Shown here piece by piece: positions 32,201 to 44,355 of a DNA stretch of 64,000 nucleotides. Below the pieces are notes generated by a model. That model saw only the letters and a list, made by a program, of their open reading frames with translations, made no database searches and was not told where the DNA came from. The DNA comes from Amaurobius ferox (Eukaryota > Arthropoda > Arachnida > Araneae > Amaurobiidae). The DNA is taken from positions 73,297,180 through 73,361,179 of the forward strand of contig OX578152.1 in NCBI GenBank assembly GCA_951213105.1. The letters are read 5' to 3'. The first letter of the stretch is position 1. Each line of letters begins with the position of its first letter. Both the position numbers and the translations under genes were made by a program.

Positions 32201-33492
32201 GATATTTTTACATGTAAGGTGTTTCTGTTATAATATTAATTTTTTTTTACCTCTATTACTATGCGTTCAAATAAACAATTCATATTTAAATCGAACATTC
32301 TATCTTTATCTGAATCTTTTGAACATTATCTATAAAATACATTCATTTATCACTCTAGATTTAAACGTTTTAATGTACAACACCCTCTAGCATATGAATG
32401 AGACGAATAATATTTTACTTTCCTATTACGATAAAACTTTTATTTGTCTATCAAATTTACATTATTATTCACTTTCAGCTTAGTTAAATATTTTGGAACT
32501 TCTTAAATCTTCTGTGACAACAAGCAATCATTTATCTGGAGTAGTCGCATATCTGCCTTTCGAAGTGTCTACAAAAATAGTACTTTGAAGTCTCCGAAAA
32601 ATGGACTATCTAAAGATCAGGAAATAAATCTCCTCAAGTAGGAGTGCATTGGGGGATAAGGCAGTGATCCATAATCTCTTATAATTTACGAAACCCCGTT
32701 TGAGATTTTTTTTCTGGAAATTGAAAAACATGTTTCTTTTTAAGTTATTTTATTCTTTATCACATTATTAAACTTTGGATTTTTTTATTATTATAATATA
32801 ACAAGGCATTTTGCTGGAATATTTATTTTAATGTGTTATTTTCATTGAATTTTGTTAATCCTAATCCAATTTCTACATTCTTCTACGTCGGGCTACATAT
32901 GTGCATAATTTGTGTAATAAAATATACAATCATGCACACAGAAATGTAGAATTTCAGTAGTACTGAACCAGGTATGGCCCTTTAAAACGTACATGGTTTC
33001 GGAAGTACTTTTCACTTTTTCTAATTTAATTTCTTTTTCATGTCAGCAATTTGTGGGAGCCAGGAAAGGTCCAGCTCTATGAGTAGAGTTTTGAGTTCGA
33101 ATCTTTACATCTATTACACTATTCATGCATTTACACCATGTATGTAAATACAGGGAACAGGGGGATTAGTACCTTAAGTATTACATATATGATTTATAAT
33201 ACTTTAAATAATAATTCAATCATTGGGTGCAGTACAGACTTATATTTAGCAGACTTTAAAAGTGTAATCCAATTTTCAATCGCTTACATTATATATGGAA
33301 CAGGGAATGAGGGGTATTTAATACCTATACAGTACCTGTTTTATTTACAATGGAATTTTTCTCCAGCCTATCATTGAGTCTATTTTAATTTTACATACGC
33401 TCTTCAAACTATTTACGTTTCATTTATGCTTTACAGACTATTTTCAATAAGAGATAAGTCTCTGGTATTTAATATGCAAGTAAATTAATTTC

Positions 33493-33497
<5 letters not shown>
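32201..33497. other. Intergenic DNA, nothing recognised
   Basis: A weak tRNA-like phrase (AGCTCTATGAGTAGAG and GAGTTCGAATCTTTAC, about 33071-33108) may be a decayed SINE head, but no body or tail follows. AACAGGG(G/A)AT phrases recur at 33156 and 33298. Confidence 0.4.

Positions 33498-33552
<55 letters not shown>
33498..33552. repeat. (TA)n microsatellite
   Basis: About 27 TA units. Confidence 0.95.
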
Positions 33553-33553
<1 letters not shown>

Positions 33554-33597
33554 ATAACTCAATTTTGAGAATTCATCCATTCTTATCACCTAACTTA

Positions 33598-33694
33598 CCA
33601 CTTGGCCTGAGTCTATTACTGTTTACTTTTTTCGAATGACTATTTTCCACTTGTCCTGAGTCCTATACTGATTACTATTTTTGAAAGTCTCCAT
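33598..33694 (+). repeat. Tandem duplication, two 49-bp units
   Basis: CCACTTGGCCTGAGTCTATT at 33598 and CCACTTGTCCTGAGTCCTAT at 33647 head two similar units ending in a GAATGACTATTTT / GAAAGTCTCCAT phrase. Confidence 0.8.
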
Positions 33695-34516
<822 letters not shown>

Positions 34517-34789
34517 AAGTTAAGATTAAAATTGTGTCTGTCGGCATTGAACTTATCAATTTATGGTGTTTTACTATCGTTAGTTTATCAAGTATACTGT
34601 AATATTTTGATATTTGCGATTCCAGTAAAAATAAAGGTACATAACTATAAAACTGGATTCAGCAACATCATTAAATGAGGAACAACTTTTCTTTTAAAGA
34701 AGTCGACTCGGAAAATGTCTTTGATAAGATAATCAAGTCAACTAATAGAAACATTAAGGGAAAACTAAAAAATTAGATTTAAACAACTG

Positions 34790-37487
34790 CATATATGACT
34801 TGAATCATCATATTCAATCAGGATTATTATTGTTTATAAGAAATAGAAACGTGTTATCTCGATGCCCTTTCTTGAATATCCCTTCTAATAATTGTAAAGG
34901 AAGTCCTGTACATTTATTGTCACCACGGGGCCTATGCAAGGGTTAAGGCGGTTGTGCTTCCTATACTAAATAATTCAAATAGAAAATCATGAGAATTTAA
35001 AAAATTAAATAATATTTAGGAAATATTGACTCGATTAAATTGTGATCCGTCAAGATAACATATACAGTTTGTGCTCAAAGAAATTGCATCATCCCGAATA
35101 ATTCCGTACCTTCAAATTAACTGTTTTTTATAGCGTAACAAACCCAAACGTTGCATCTTATTTTTATTTCATTGACATTTACATGAACATTTAAAATAAC
35201 ATCGTCCTTCAAGCTTTTATTATGGGACAGTAGGCATTTCTCCGTGTCGTTTCAAAAATTTACAAAAAAAAAATAGTTATTAAATTATAAAAACTCTTTA
35301 CTATTAAATTTTTATTAAAATTAGAATATCACATATTTCTCTTTATTATTAAATATTTATAAAATAAGAATGTCACATATTTCTCATTATTTTACACAAA
35401 GATATTCCTAAATAAGTACTGTTTTTGCATTACTGGGTACCCTCCTTTTCAATGTGTTCAGCAATAATAAACACTTTAAATATCACTTTAAATATGTTAC
35501 TGCTTTTTCCTTCATCGAAGTTATTGGAAAAATCTGATGTGGGCAGCACATGACTTTCCCCGCAGACTTATATCTACATTCTCTTTATTTTAATTAAATT
35601 TAATTCACTTTTAATTCAATTTTCGTTCTCATTTAGTAACTTGATTCATTTTCAAAGGTGGCGTAAAAATATGAAAAAACTAAAATATCTCGAGAACTGC
35701 TAGACCTAGTGTAATGCGGTTGGTCTTATTTTCTTTTCTTCGTTAAAAATTACGTATAAAACAAGCATTTAATGGATATATTTGAGCACACGTAGTTTTT
35801 TATTTTAGATTTTGGCGATTTTTGAGGGCAATTTTACAAAAAAAGGCAAGTTATTTTTTTCTGAATCGTACCAAAATCTAATCAGCACCAGGGTGACCCA
35901 CATGTGAATTATCTACCGAATTTTGTGAAATTCGGTCCATTAGTTTTTCAGCTAGAGTAGAGTCAAGCTTTTGCGGACCATTTCACAAAAAAATGCGAGT
36001 TCTTTTATCCCGAATCGTAGCCAAAACTAATCAACACCAGATTGGCTCAAAAGTGACTTACCTACCAAATTTTATGAAATTCGGTCCATTAGTTTTTGAG
36101 TTAGAGTGGAAACATGCATTGCACAGACACACAAATACACAGACACACACACACACACACATACACACAGACGTCACGCTAAAAATAGTTTTTTCGTATT
36201 CTAGATGTCTCGAAACGTGTAGATCCGACGAAAACTCGAGTTGCGATTTTCGGCATGATTCCAATACTTTCCCTATACATTGCCATGTATTGCAGGGAAA
36301 GTAATATATCAGTGATGCAATTTTTTTAGCACCAAAGTATCAGTAATGAAATTTGATCACGCCAATAGTAGACCACTCTCATTTTTCACATTCAAAGTTC
36401 TCTTGTGAAATTGAATTATTTTTATTTACGATGACTGTGTGAAAGAGGGGAAGGTGTGTAAATTTTTAAGCAGTTTTACGCAAACAGTTTCATTCCAGGA
36501 AACTCTTTTAGTATGTGGCTAAAGTGACCGAAGTAAAATGCGAAAACTGAAACAACTTTTCGGTGTTGATTTAGTATTAGCAATAATTCAGTAATACTAG
36601 TCTAAATTTTCATTTTATTTTATTTATGATCCTCATAATAGGTCATAGGTAAATTTTATTCAACATCAGTCATTTTAACGAAACTTGGAGTAATGATATC
36701 CACTCTGGACTTAACAGAGAGAATAAGATAACGAAAAATAAAGAGAGAAATACTTCTGTGTAAAATTTATATACTATATCGATAATATATTAAAATTAAA
36801 TTTAAAAATAAAAAATTATTTCTTTTAATTTTATGTATAATGTTCACTTTTCCAGCGTCCAGTAGGCAGTGACAAAAAAAAATCTACTGCACATTGAGAA
36901 AACTATAACTAACATGGAGTTCTTTCAGCTTTCTGTTGGTTCTTTGAGCTTTTATGGCATAAAATCTACGCTTTAGAAAGCTGATAGAACGCACTGGAAG
37001 CTTATGGGGTCCCATGTTAGTTCTAACTATTTATGCCATAAAATGACAATAGAATAAACAAAAATCTGAAGGAATTTTCTTTGTTTTTTTTTAATGTAGT
37101 TTTTTATCTTAAATACTTACTGCAATAATTAAGATTTCTAAAAACTATAGATTTTTAAATATATTTAAAAATTTTAAAATACTTATGTGTATGTTCCGAA
37201 GCCCCTACTAGGCTTAGGACGCAAGAAGACCCATGTTTGTATCTATGTTTCTGGGTATGTCTCCCTCATTCAAAGCCAATTATCGGCCCGGTAGCTGGCG
37301 ATTATTTTTTTAATGTGGCATTCGATCCGAGGAGTTGCAGGAAACTTTCAAAAGACTTTATAGCTTTTTAAATAAGGTATTTGTTCCCATCCCAACGTGA
37401 CCTACCAAATGTTTATGGTAATTTTGCACAGCAGTTTTGGGATAAGTTCTACTTGTAAAGAATGAATGCAAAACACTGACCTTCAGA
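34790..37487 (+). repeat. Segmental duplication, unit 1
   Basis: Aligns in order with 38690-42455. Shared landmarks include AATAATTGTAAAGGAAGTCC (34893 and 38803), AAGATAACATATA, GTTGCATCTTATTTTTATT, TAAACACTTTAA.TATCACTT, GATGCAATTTT, GCTAAAGTGACC, TTCCGAAGCCCCTACTAGG (37195 and 42141) and GACCTTCAGACAAG (37478 and 42446). Unit 1 carries hairpin element H5, absent from unit 2. No gene is encoded. An imperfect foldback lies at about 36905-37030 (AACTAACATGG with CCATGTTAGTT; TTTCAGCTTTCT with AGAAAGCTGATA). Confidence 0.85.
35530..36302 (+). mobile_element. Hairpin-ended microsatellite element H5, boundaries set by an empty site
   Basis: Left end AAAATCTGATGTGGGCAGCA then CATGACTTTCCCCGCAGAC; a CA core (about 36124-36165) before CAGACGTCACGCTAAAAATA; right end a stem-loop from ACTTTCCCTATACATTGCCA to TGTATTGCAGGGAAAGT (36267-36302). 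The paralogous position in the second duplication unit (about 41140) reads straight from CTTCTGGAA into ATAAATATAAATGATGCAAT, without the element. Subterminal ACTTTCCCTGCA near the left end is the inverse of TGCAGGGAAAGT in the right hairpin. These traits match DINE-1/HINE-type Helentron derivatives. Confidence 0.85.
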
Positions 37488-37879
37488 CAAGTAAAATTAC
37501 GAATTTTAAAACACACTTTGTAGTAATGTAACAGTACAGAAAATAGCGAACATAAGATAAGTGCTATTTAGCTACAAGGGGTACACAATATGGCCTATAA
37601 CTTTATTAATTACATCAAACCGACGCATTCTTGATGAACACAGTTCGCATATACAATGCATCTGCATCTGCGCATGCCCAGAATTATATCTTCCAGGCAG
37701 ATGCTGTAATACCAAGATTCGCTTAGGCTTTTTTTCTTACTTGGGTGCAGTTTTTCTTGGTGCTAGTTTTACTTTCGGTTTAGGTGTTGAGACATCATTA
37801 CTGACATCTTCATCGATAAACAAGTTATTCTTCCATATGATTCCTCAGTATTGATGGATATTATCTAATTTGTGACCGT
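37488..37879. other. Spacer, left part between duplication units
   Basis: The minus strand of 37561-37860 may continue the transposase relic at 37880, but no motif is certain. Confidence 0.35.
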
Positions 37880-38480
37880 GAGGGTTTTCATGATTGAAAT
37901 TCGCAGCAAATCAGAGAAAGAACTTCTAGTCTGAGCAGGTGCTTCATTTTAAAATAAAACTTCTTCCTCGAAATCCACCAACTCAGCTTTAATATGATCT
38001 GTTTCATCTTCGTCTAAGACGCTTGCTAGATCCTATAGTGTGGCACAGGCTTTTGATCGGTTCTTGCTGATGGTGGCGAAGTTGTCTGGACGGGGTAGCC
38101 TTATGTGGTTCTTGATCAGAGATTGGTAAATCAGATATCATGCGGGGCATGAAGGAATGGCATTTTTATCGTAGGGATACACATCTGTGGCTCTAAATCC
38201 TGACTTGATGCATGTCGGTATCATACATTTATCTCAAACTTCGGTAAACACTTTTCCGAATCATTCTTTGTTCAAAAGTCCTCTCACCACGTTTATACCA
38301 GTATAGCAGAACCACATGATCTAAATGCAATTGGAGTTGAAGTTGATGGGTCGTGTTAGAAGGAGACAATACAAAATGTATCATAACGATCAACAGTTTC
38401 GATTATTTCGTAAATCTATGTGGCATTTTGCGCCTTCAGAAATCCGTACACATCCACCCTTAAGATTGTAGCTTCCACGA
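37880..38480 (-). pseudogene. jerky/Tigger-like (DDE_1) transposase, C-terminal relic
   Basis: Minus strand, broken by stops and frameshifts. Recognisable pieces in order: PSNTTHQLQ...LDHVV (canonical PSHTTHxLQPLD, just after the second catalytic block of DDE_1 transposases), LLYWYKRG, FGKVFTEV..DKCMIPTCIK, SGFRATDVYPYDKNAIPS (the GFRxTGIYPxxxxAI motif), ISDQEPHK and an acidic LDEDETDHIKAELVDFEEEV tail. The family moves pogo/Tigger DNA transposons and includes domesticated jerky and CENP-B-like proteins. Here the reading frame is destroyed and the N-terminal DNA-binding region is absent. Confidence 0.75.
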
Positions 38481-39084
38481 CCTATTTCCAAATGTGAACG
38501 GATTGCATTCAATTATCATTAATTTATAGAGAGTATCAAAAGTGTTCTTTTTGGTTTTATTGCTAAAAAAGTGATTGCGAAAAGAAGTGATTGATAAAAA
38601 AAATGTGAATATAAAACATTGTGATCGCTAGCTGCGAGCACGGAAATCAGTTCTAGCATGAAGTCCATTTAAATTATAATTGTGCCTTACTTGAAGCATC
38701 TTTATATTCAACCGTTGAACGTTTATATAGATTGTTATTGTTCATTAAAAATAGAAACGTTTTGTTGCGATGCTCTTTCTTGTATTTCATTTCTAATAAT
38801 TGTAAAGGAAGTCCTGTACTGTACTGTCAACAAGGGGCTTAGGCAAAGTTTTAGGCGGTCTTCCTTCCTATAAGAAATAATTAAAATAGAAAATCGTGAT
38901 AATTAAGTTCAATTTAAAAAATTATATACTACTTTTAAAATATTGACAGGATTTAACTGTGATAAGTTAAGATAACATATATACCGTCTGTGCTGAAAGA
39001 TATTGCATCACCACGAAAAGTTTCGTGCCTTCAAAATAACTGTTTATTATAGCCTAACAGACAGACAACCCGAATGTAGCCTGA

Positions 39085-39185
39085 CAACCAGAATTACCCC
39101 ATTACCCCGAATTGCCCCATAACCCCGAATTACCCCATTACCCCGAATTGCCCCATTACCCCGAATTACCCCGAACCCCATTAAC
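39085..39185 (+). repeat. Minisatellite ACCCCGAATT(A/G)CCCC
   Basis: Irregular repetition of CCCCATTACCCCGAATTGCC over about 100 bp, absent from the paralogous position in unit 1. Confidence 0.9.
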
Positions 39186-39578
39186 AACCCAAATGTTGCA
39201 TCTTATTTTTATTGCATTCAAATTTATATGAAAATTTTAAATATCATTGCCCTCTTGCTATTATTATCCCTAGACCATTTGGCTAGACACTCTGGATAAT
39301 ATATCGCATATCTTCATGTCATTTCGAAAATTAGAAAAAAAAAATTTAATTGTTACATTATGAAAAATTATTTTTTCTTAAATATTTATTAAAATAAGAA
39401 TTTTACTTACTTCTACTTATTTCTATATATTTGTAAAATAAGAATGTCAAATATTTCTCATTATTCCGGAATATTTCACAAATAGATATTGCTAAAGAAA
39501 TACTATTTTTGCATTGCTGCGTACCCTCCTCTCCAATGTGTTTATCAATATTAAACACTTTAATTATCACTTTAAATA

Positions 39579-41098
39579 CATTGGCTTCTAAAAGTTAAGC
39601 ACGGACAGTAAAATCAACAAAAATGGAAAAGTAAAGCTTTGATTAACTCAAAATTGTACATGAAGGTAGCAAATGTGTTTATGCATTAAAGAAAACAAGA
39701 ATTATGGACAAAGATGAAAAAATATTTACTATTCGTTAGTTATATGATGACGTCACATTTGGGTCATTAACAAATTGATGTTTAAAGGCAAACAAACTTA
39801 CATCAATATGGTATGTGACCACTCCGGACCTTCACACAAACAACGATTTTCCATGCTTTCAATGGGGTGATCAATGAGGTGATCTTTCAATGAGGTGATC
39901 GCAGATGAGAGCAATGACCATTCCTCTAATTGGGCAGTTTCCAACTCTCTGAGACTGCCTGGAGAAGGTAAACGTTCAGAGATAGCACGCCCGAGGGCAT
40001 CCCAAAGATTTTCAATGGGATTAAGATCGGAGGAATACGCCGGCCACTCAATACGAGAAATGCTCTCACTTTTCAGGTATTCGTCAACGATGTTAGCTCG
40101 ATGGGGGTTTTATCGACGTAAGGGGGAAATCTGAACCAACTGCTGCAGCGTAGTCTCGTAATGGGGTCTAGAACTTCATCCCAATACCGCGCAGCCGTCA
40201 TAGAACCGCCTTTAAAGATGTGCAGTTCTGTGCAATATCCCATTGAAATTTCAGCCCACACCATGGCGCTGTCACCTTTGAATGCGTGATATTCGATGAT
40301 GTTCTTGGCCTAATTGCGTGTGCCTCGTTATCTCCAAACTCTTACAAGCTTATCACCTAATTTCAAGGTAAATCTGGACCCGTCTGTGTACAGGACGCTG
40401 CCCAATCTGAGACAGCCCAATTGACATGTTGACGACACCACTTTAATCTTGCCCCTCTGGCTTGGATGGTTAGTGGAACACAAAAACGTGGTACAATCCC
40501 TTCACGTGGAGCCTTCGGGGGCACAGTACTGACAGATATTGTCTGACCAAGTGCATGGATATAACCATGGATATAACATTTGTGGAGACCGCTCGTCGAT
40601 TCCGCTTGGCTACTATAGCAGTATACCGATCATCAGAGGAGGTGGTAACCCTTGACGACCAGGCACAGCTCTCCGAACAACTGTTTGACTTGTTTGGAAT
40701 TATTTCTATAATCGAGAAATTACCGAATGATCATCGCCAAAGTAAATACCGACATCCTTGATTGACTGCTCTACGTCAATACGTCCGGCAGAACGGCAGC
40801 GCTCACTACCTGTCATTCGTCTTCTTTCAGCCATAGAAACACGAATATCATCAAAAATAATCCTACAAAAGTTATAAACACTCCCTATGAACATTTAAAT
40901 GCACCTCCTGAAACCCTTCAGAATGCGATCGACGACTGCCTAATTAGCATATATCCGGGCAGTCAATCGTGACTGGCTGTAACATATGATATTTGCATAA
41001 TGCCATCTACATCTGCAGCGATTTTTAGTCACTCAAATTCAAATACGCTTTCGAAAAATGAAAATTTGCATTGCGTGCTTAACTTTTGGAAGTCAGTG
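39579..41098 (-). mobile_element. Tc1-type DNA transposon, complete ends, inactive
   Basis: Inverted ends CATTGGCTTCTAAAAGTTAA plus GCACG at 39579, and inverse CACTGACTTCCAAAAGTTAA plus GCACG ending at 41098. TA flanks both sides (39577-39578 and 41099-41100). The 1520-bp length is normal for Tc1. The paralogous site in duplication unit 1 (about 35497) is empty, so insertion followed the duplication. Confidence 0.92.
39880..40839 (-). pseudogene. Tc1 transposase pseudogene
   Basis: Minus strand, starting near 40839 with MAERRRMTGSERCRSAGRID and a helix-turn-helix region (VGIYFGDDHSVISRL), then a stop followed by KQFQTSQTVVRR. YTDGSRFTLKLGDKLVRVWR holds the first catalytic Asp (TDESRF type). 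AMVWAEISMGYCTELHIFKG follows. The second catalytic region (canonical MDDNA.PH) is degraded to YVDKTPIELTS in a shifted frame. WPAYSSDLNPIENLWDALGR keeps the third acidic residue. The C-terminus contains a small internal duplication of GATCACCTCATTGA (39871-39905). Stops and shifts make it inactive. Confidence 0.92.
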
Positions 41099-42455
41099 TA
41101 TATATATCACTGCATTTGCCTCTATCAAGCTTCTGGAAATAAATATAAATGATGCAATTTTCTTAGCAAAGCATTAGTAGGGAATTTGGCCACGCCCTTA
41201 TTAGACCATTCCCATTTTTCACATTCCAAGTTCTGGGGTATCGAATAATTGTTATTTGCAATGACACCATAAAATTGGGGGAAAGTATGAAATTTTACAC
41301 ATTCTGTTTCATTCCAGAAAACTATTTCAGCAGGTGACTAAAATGACCAAGGAAAAATACGGAAACTGAAATAACTTTTCTGTGTGGATTTAGCATTAGC
41401 AATAATTCGGTCATATCAAGTCGAAATTTTCATTTCAGTTTTATTATGACCCGACAGTCTATAGGTAAATTTTATTCTACATCAGTCAATTTAACGAAAC
41501 TTAGAACACTGATATATCCTTTCTGGGCTTAACTTTCGCCACAGATAGTATGAGATAATGAAAAGTAAAATACTTCAATGAAATGCTTATATATCTCGAT
41601 AATATTTTAAAAATAAAGTTAATATAAAAATTATTTCGTTTAATTTGTGCAAATGGTACCACGGTGTAGCATCCAGACAGCAGTGACGAATAAGATGTAC
41701 TGCTCATTGAAAAAAATATAGCTTAGATGGGATCTTGTTAGCTTTCTGTTTCTTCTACCGGCTTTTTACGGCATAGAATCTATGCTATAAAATACTGGTA
41801 TAACAAACAGTAAGCTTATAGAATCATGTGCAAGTTCTATTTTTTATGCTGTAAAAGTCAACAGAATAAACAGGAAGCTGATAAAATTATGTGTTAACTA
41901 TATTTTATTCTATTCCATTTTATTTTGCAGTAAGTTTTAACTTGATAGAAGACTTGCGCTCCTCAGCTGGCTGGCAGAAATGCGTGTTATCTTCAATTGC
42001 AAAGCTATAAATTGGCCAGAAACACCCAGAGTATAGTTTTAATGTAGTTTTGATTCTAAATACTTATTGCAAAAATCAAGATTTATAAAAATTTGATAGA
42101 TTTTTAAATATATTTGAAAACCTTAAAACGTTTATATTATGTTCCGAAGCCCCTACTAGGCCTTAAATGCGCCCTTGTTCGTCGGTCTTGTTCGTCGTAG
42201 ACCCTTGTTCGTCGGTCTACCCCCTCTCCCTTATTCCAAACCCATTTATTGTCCTGGTAGCTCGCGATTTTTTAAAATGTGGCATTCGATCCGCAGAGTT
42301 GCAGGAAACTTTGGGAAAACTTAATAGATTTTTAAATAAAGTATGTATTCCTATCCCAACATGGCAAACCTAGTGTTTATGGTAATTTTACACAGCCTGT
42401 TTGGGACAAACCCCACTTGTAAAGAATGGATTGAAGAAACCGACCTTCAGACAAG

Positions 42456-43453
42456 CATATATATCGAAATATCACACCAAACCCCACTGATAATCGTACA
42501 TTTTTTCTTCTTCAATGCTTCTAAAGCTTTCTGAAGATCTTCCTGTGTCCATCCTTTTCTCTTGTTTCGATTTTCTAAACTCATTTCTAGAAGGAATAAG
42601 AAAAAAAATAAAAAGCACAAAAGGCATAAATAGTGTATCCAATGCGACTTTCTAGGTCATATTGCTTCCCCTGTAGACAACAGTACAAATCACCTTAAAA
42701 CCTAAGTAAAGTGTTCCTATGGTAAACCATGAGTTATGTTGTTAAAAAAACTAGTAAACATGCTATCTAAAGACACAATATCAAGACATCTGCCTTAAAC
42801 CTAAATGGTTATTAGAAATTAGTACTTACTTGTAACGAATCATAAACGACAATTTCAAAACATCATTGAAATGGGCTGATGTTTCTGATAGACTATAAGA
42901 ATGCCAATTGTCGAATCTATCGGGAACTAATGAAGATCTTGGGATTATGCCATGAATATGTTGGGACAAATTCCGAAAGTTTCAGGAAAAAAGAGACGCA
43001 TTTTAAAAATCTGATTCACACCCCAATTTTAGAACTGCGATCTCCATTTTTTCTTAAACTGAAGCTACAAGTCTCAGTTTTGTTCCACAAGTGTTAAAAA
43101 TTAAAAAAGATATAGTTTCAATGCTACAAAATTTTTAGTTCCTACCCAATGAGAAAAACGTCTTAAAAAGAGCTAAATAGTTAACTGACTAGAAAATCTG
43201 TCTTCTAATACCATTTTCGTGATAGGATCTACTTTTGTTTCACACTACAGTTAAATATATGTCAAAGAATCCCATGTACCAAAATTTTGAAAAAGGCCTT
43301 GGGTTTTTTTACACGTATTTTCAAACATTTGTAATGCCATTCTGAAGTTTAAATACTATTTTTAGCATCATTTCCCCCTCATTTATCTTCTAAATTTCAC
43401 CTTTCATTGTTAATAAAGTGTTGCCATTTGAAAATAAGTAATATTTAAATAAC
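42456..43453. other. Intergenic DNA, nothing recognised
   Basis: No supportable gene. Short frames at 42167-42534 and 42879-43097 lack recognisable motifs. Confidence 0.4.
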
Positions 43454-43457
43454 TTGA

Positions 43458-44351
43458 GGGGACGGTGAACGTCGAAATGAGCAAAAATCGACGAAATTTT
43501 TTTTTAATATATAACATTATTTTACACATTTAACATTTGCTTACGGGTGGGACAGCGTCCATCCCAAACGAAGAACCCCCCAAAAAGACAGATATTTGAC
43601 ATACCCTATCCCAAACAGTTCGATCCCTCTTTGCAGGCATTGGCGTCCATGGAAATCGCCGACAGAAACATTGCACCTGCTGCGTGCAACGTTTCTGTCG
43701 GCGATTTCTATGGGCGCCAATGCCTGCAAAGGGGGATCGAACTGTTTGGGATAGGGGATGTCAAATATCTGTCTTTTTGGGAGGTTCTTCGTTTGGGATG
43801 GACGCTGTTCCACCCGTAAGCAAAAGATTGAATGCATTTTTTTTTTGGAACCGGAATTTTCAAAGGTTTTACATTTTTAAAATGGTCCATGCCTCTTAAT
43901 TTTTATCTGAGATGCATGAAATTTGGCAAGAAGACACCTTTCATACATTTTAATGAAACTGGGCATGCATTTTACAATTAGACTTTATTAAGGTAATTAA
44001 AAGTGAATAAGAACCTTATTAAATGATGAAAATTAAGTTTTAATGCTGAAAAATATTTTAAAAAAATTAACTTTCTAAGGGATATAAAAATGAACACCCG
44101 AATTTGTTCATAATGTGTTTTTGAGTGATCATAATGTAAAATTAATCAAAAATGTGAACAAATGGCACGCAAGGAGCATTTTCAAATTTTCGTTAAAAAA
44201 AATTAAATTTAAAAAAAAATAAAAAATTATAACAAAATTGAAAAAAAATTACTGGTATTTTATATAGTAATGTTAAGAGGAATACTTATACAAACTTTCA
44301 TGTTTCTAAGTCAATAAATAAATAAAAAAAATTTCAACGTCCACCGTCCCC
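43458..44351. mobile_element. Non-autonomous DNA transposon with TTAA-type target site
   Basis: Ends: GGGGACGGTGAACGTCGAAA at 43458, and inverse GGGGACGGTGGACGTTGAAA ending at 44351. The right flank is TTAA (44352-44355) and the left is TTGA (43454-43457), suggesting a TTAA duplication with one mutation, as in piggyBac or Kolobok elements. The 894-bp interior encodes no transposase and contains a nested palindrome. Confidence 0.7.
43537..43824. repeat. 288-bp near-perfect palindrome
   Basis: Left arm 43537-43678, right arm about 43686-43824, loop about 7 bases around CTGCTGC. The arms pair with only scattered mismatches (for example GTGGGACAGCGTCC against GTGGAACAGCGTCC). It starts about 80 bp inside a TTAA-type element and is much richer in GC than the surroundings. 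Each strand has a 90-98 codon open frame with nearly the same product (RPSQTKN.PKRQIFDIPYPK, LQALA..EIADRN), a consequence of the symmetry. Confidence 0.9.
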
Positions 44352-44355
44352 TTAA

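Larger units (their letters stand above)
38690..42455 (+). repeat. Segmental duplication, unit 2
   Basis: Second copy of 34790-37487 (landmarks given there). It contains a Tc1 insertion (39579-41098) that is absent from unit 1, and a small AATTACCCCATTACCCCG minisatellite. In its last part, GTTCGTCGGTCT and TTGTTCGTCG phrases are multiplied at 42177-42216. Confidence 0.85.

Noticed and set aside
33060..33110. A further SINE head
   Set aside because: Only a weak A-box-like and B-box-like phrase with no body, tail or target-site duplication.
39085..39185. Interstitial telomeric repeat
   Set aside because: The ATTACCCCG-type unit does not match the arthropod TTAGG telomere repeat.
43541..43837. 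A conserved small protein, because both strands encode nearly the same peptide
   Set aside because: The match follows directly from the palindrome; no independent evidence for translation.
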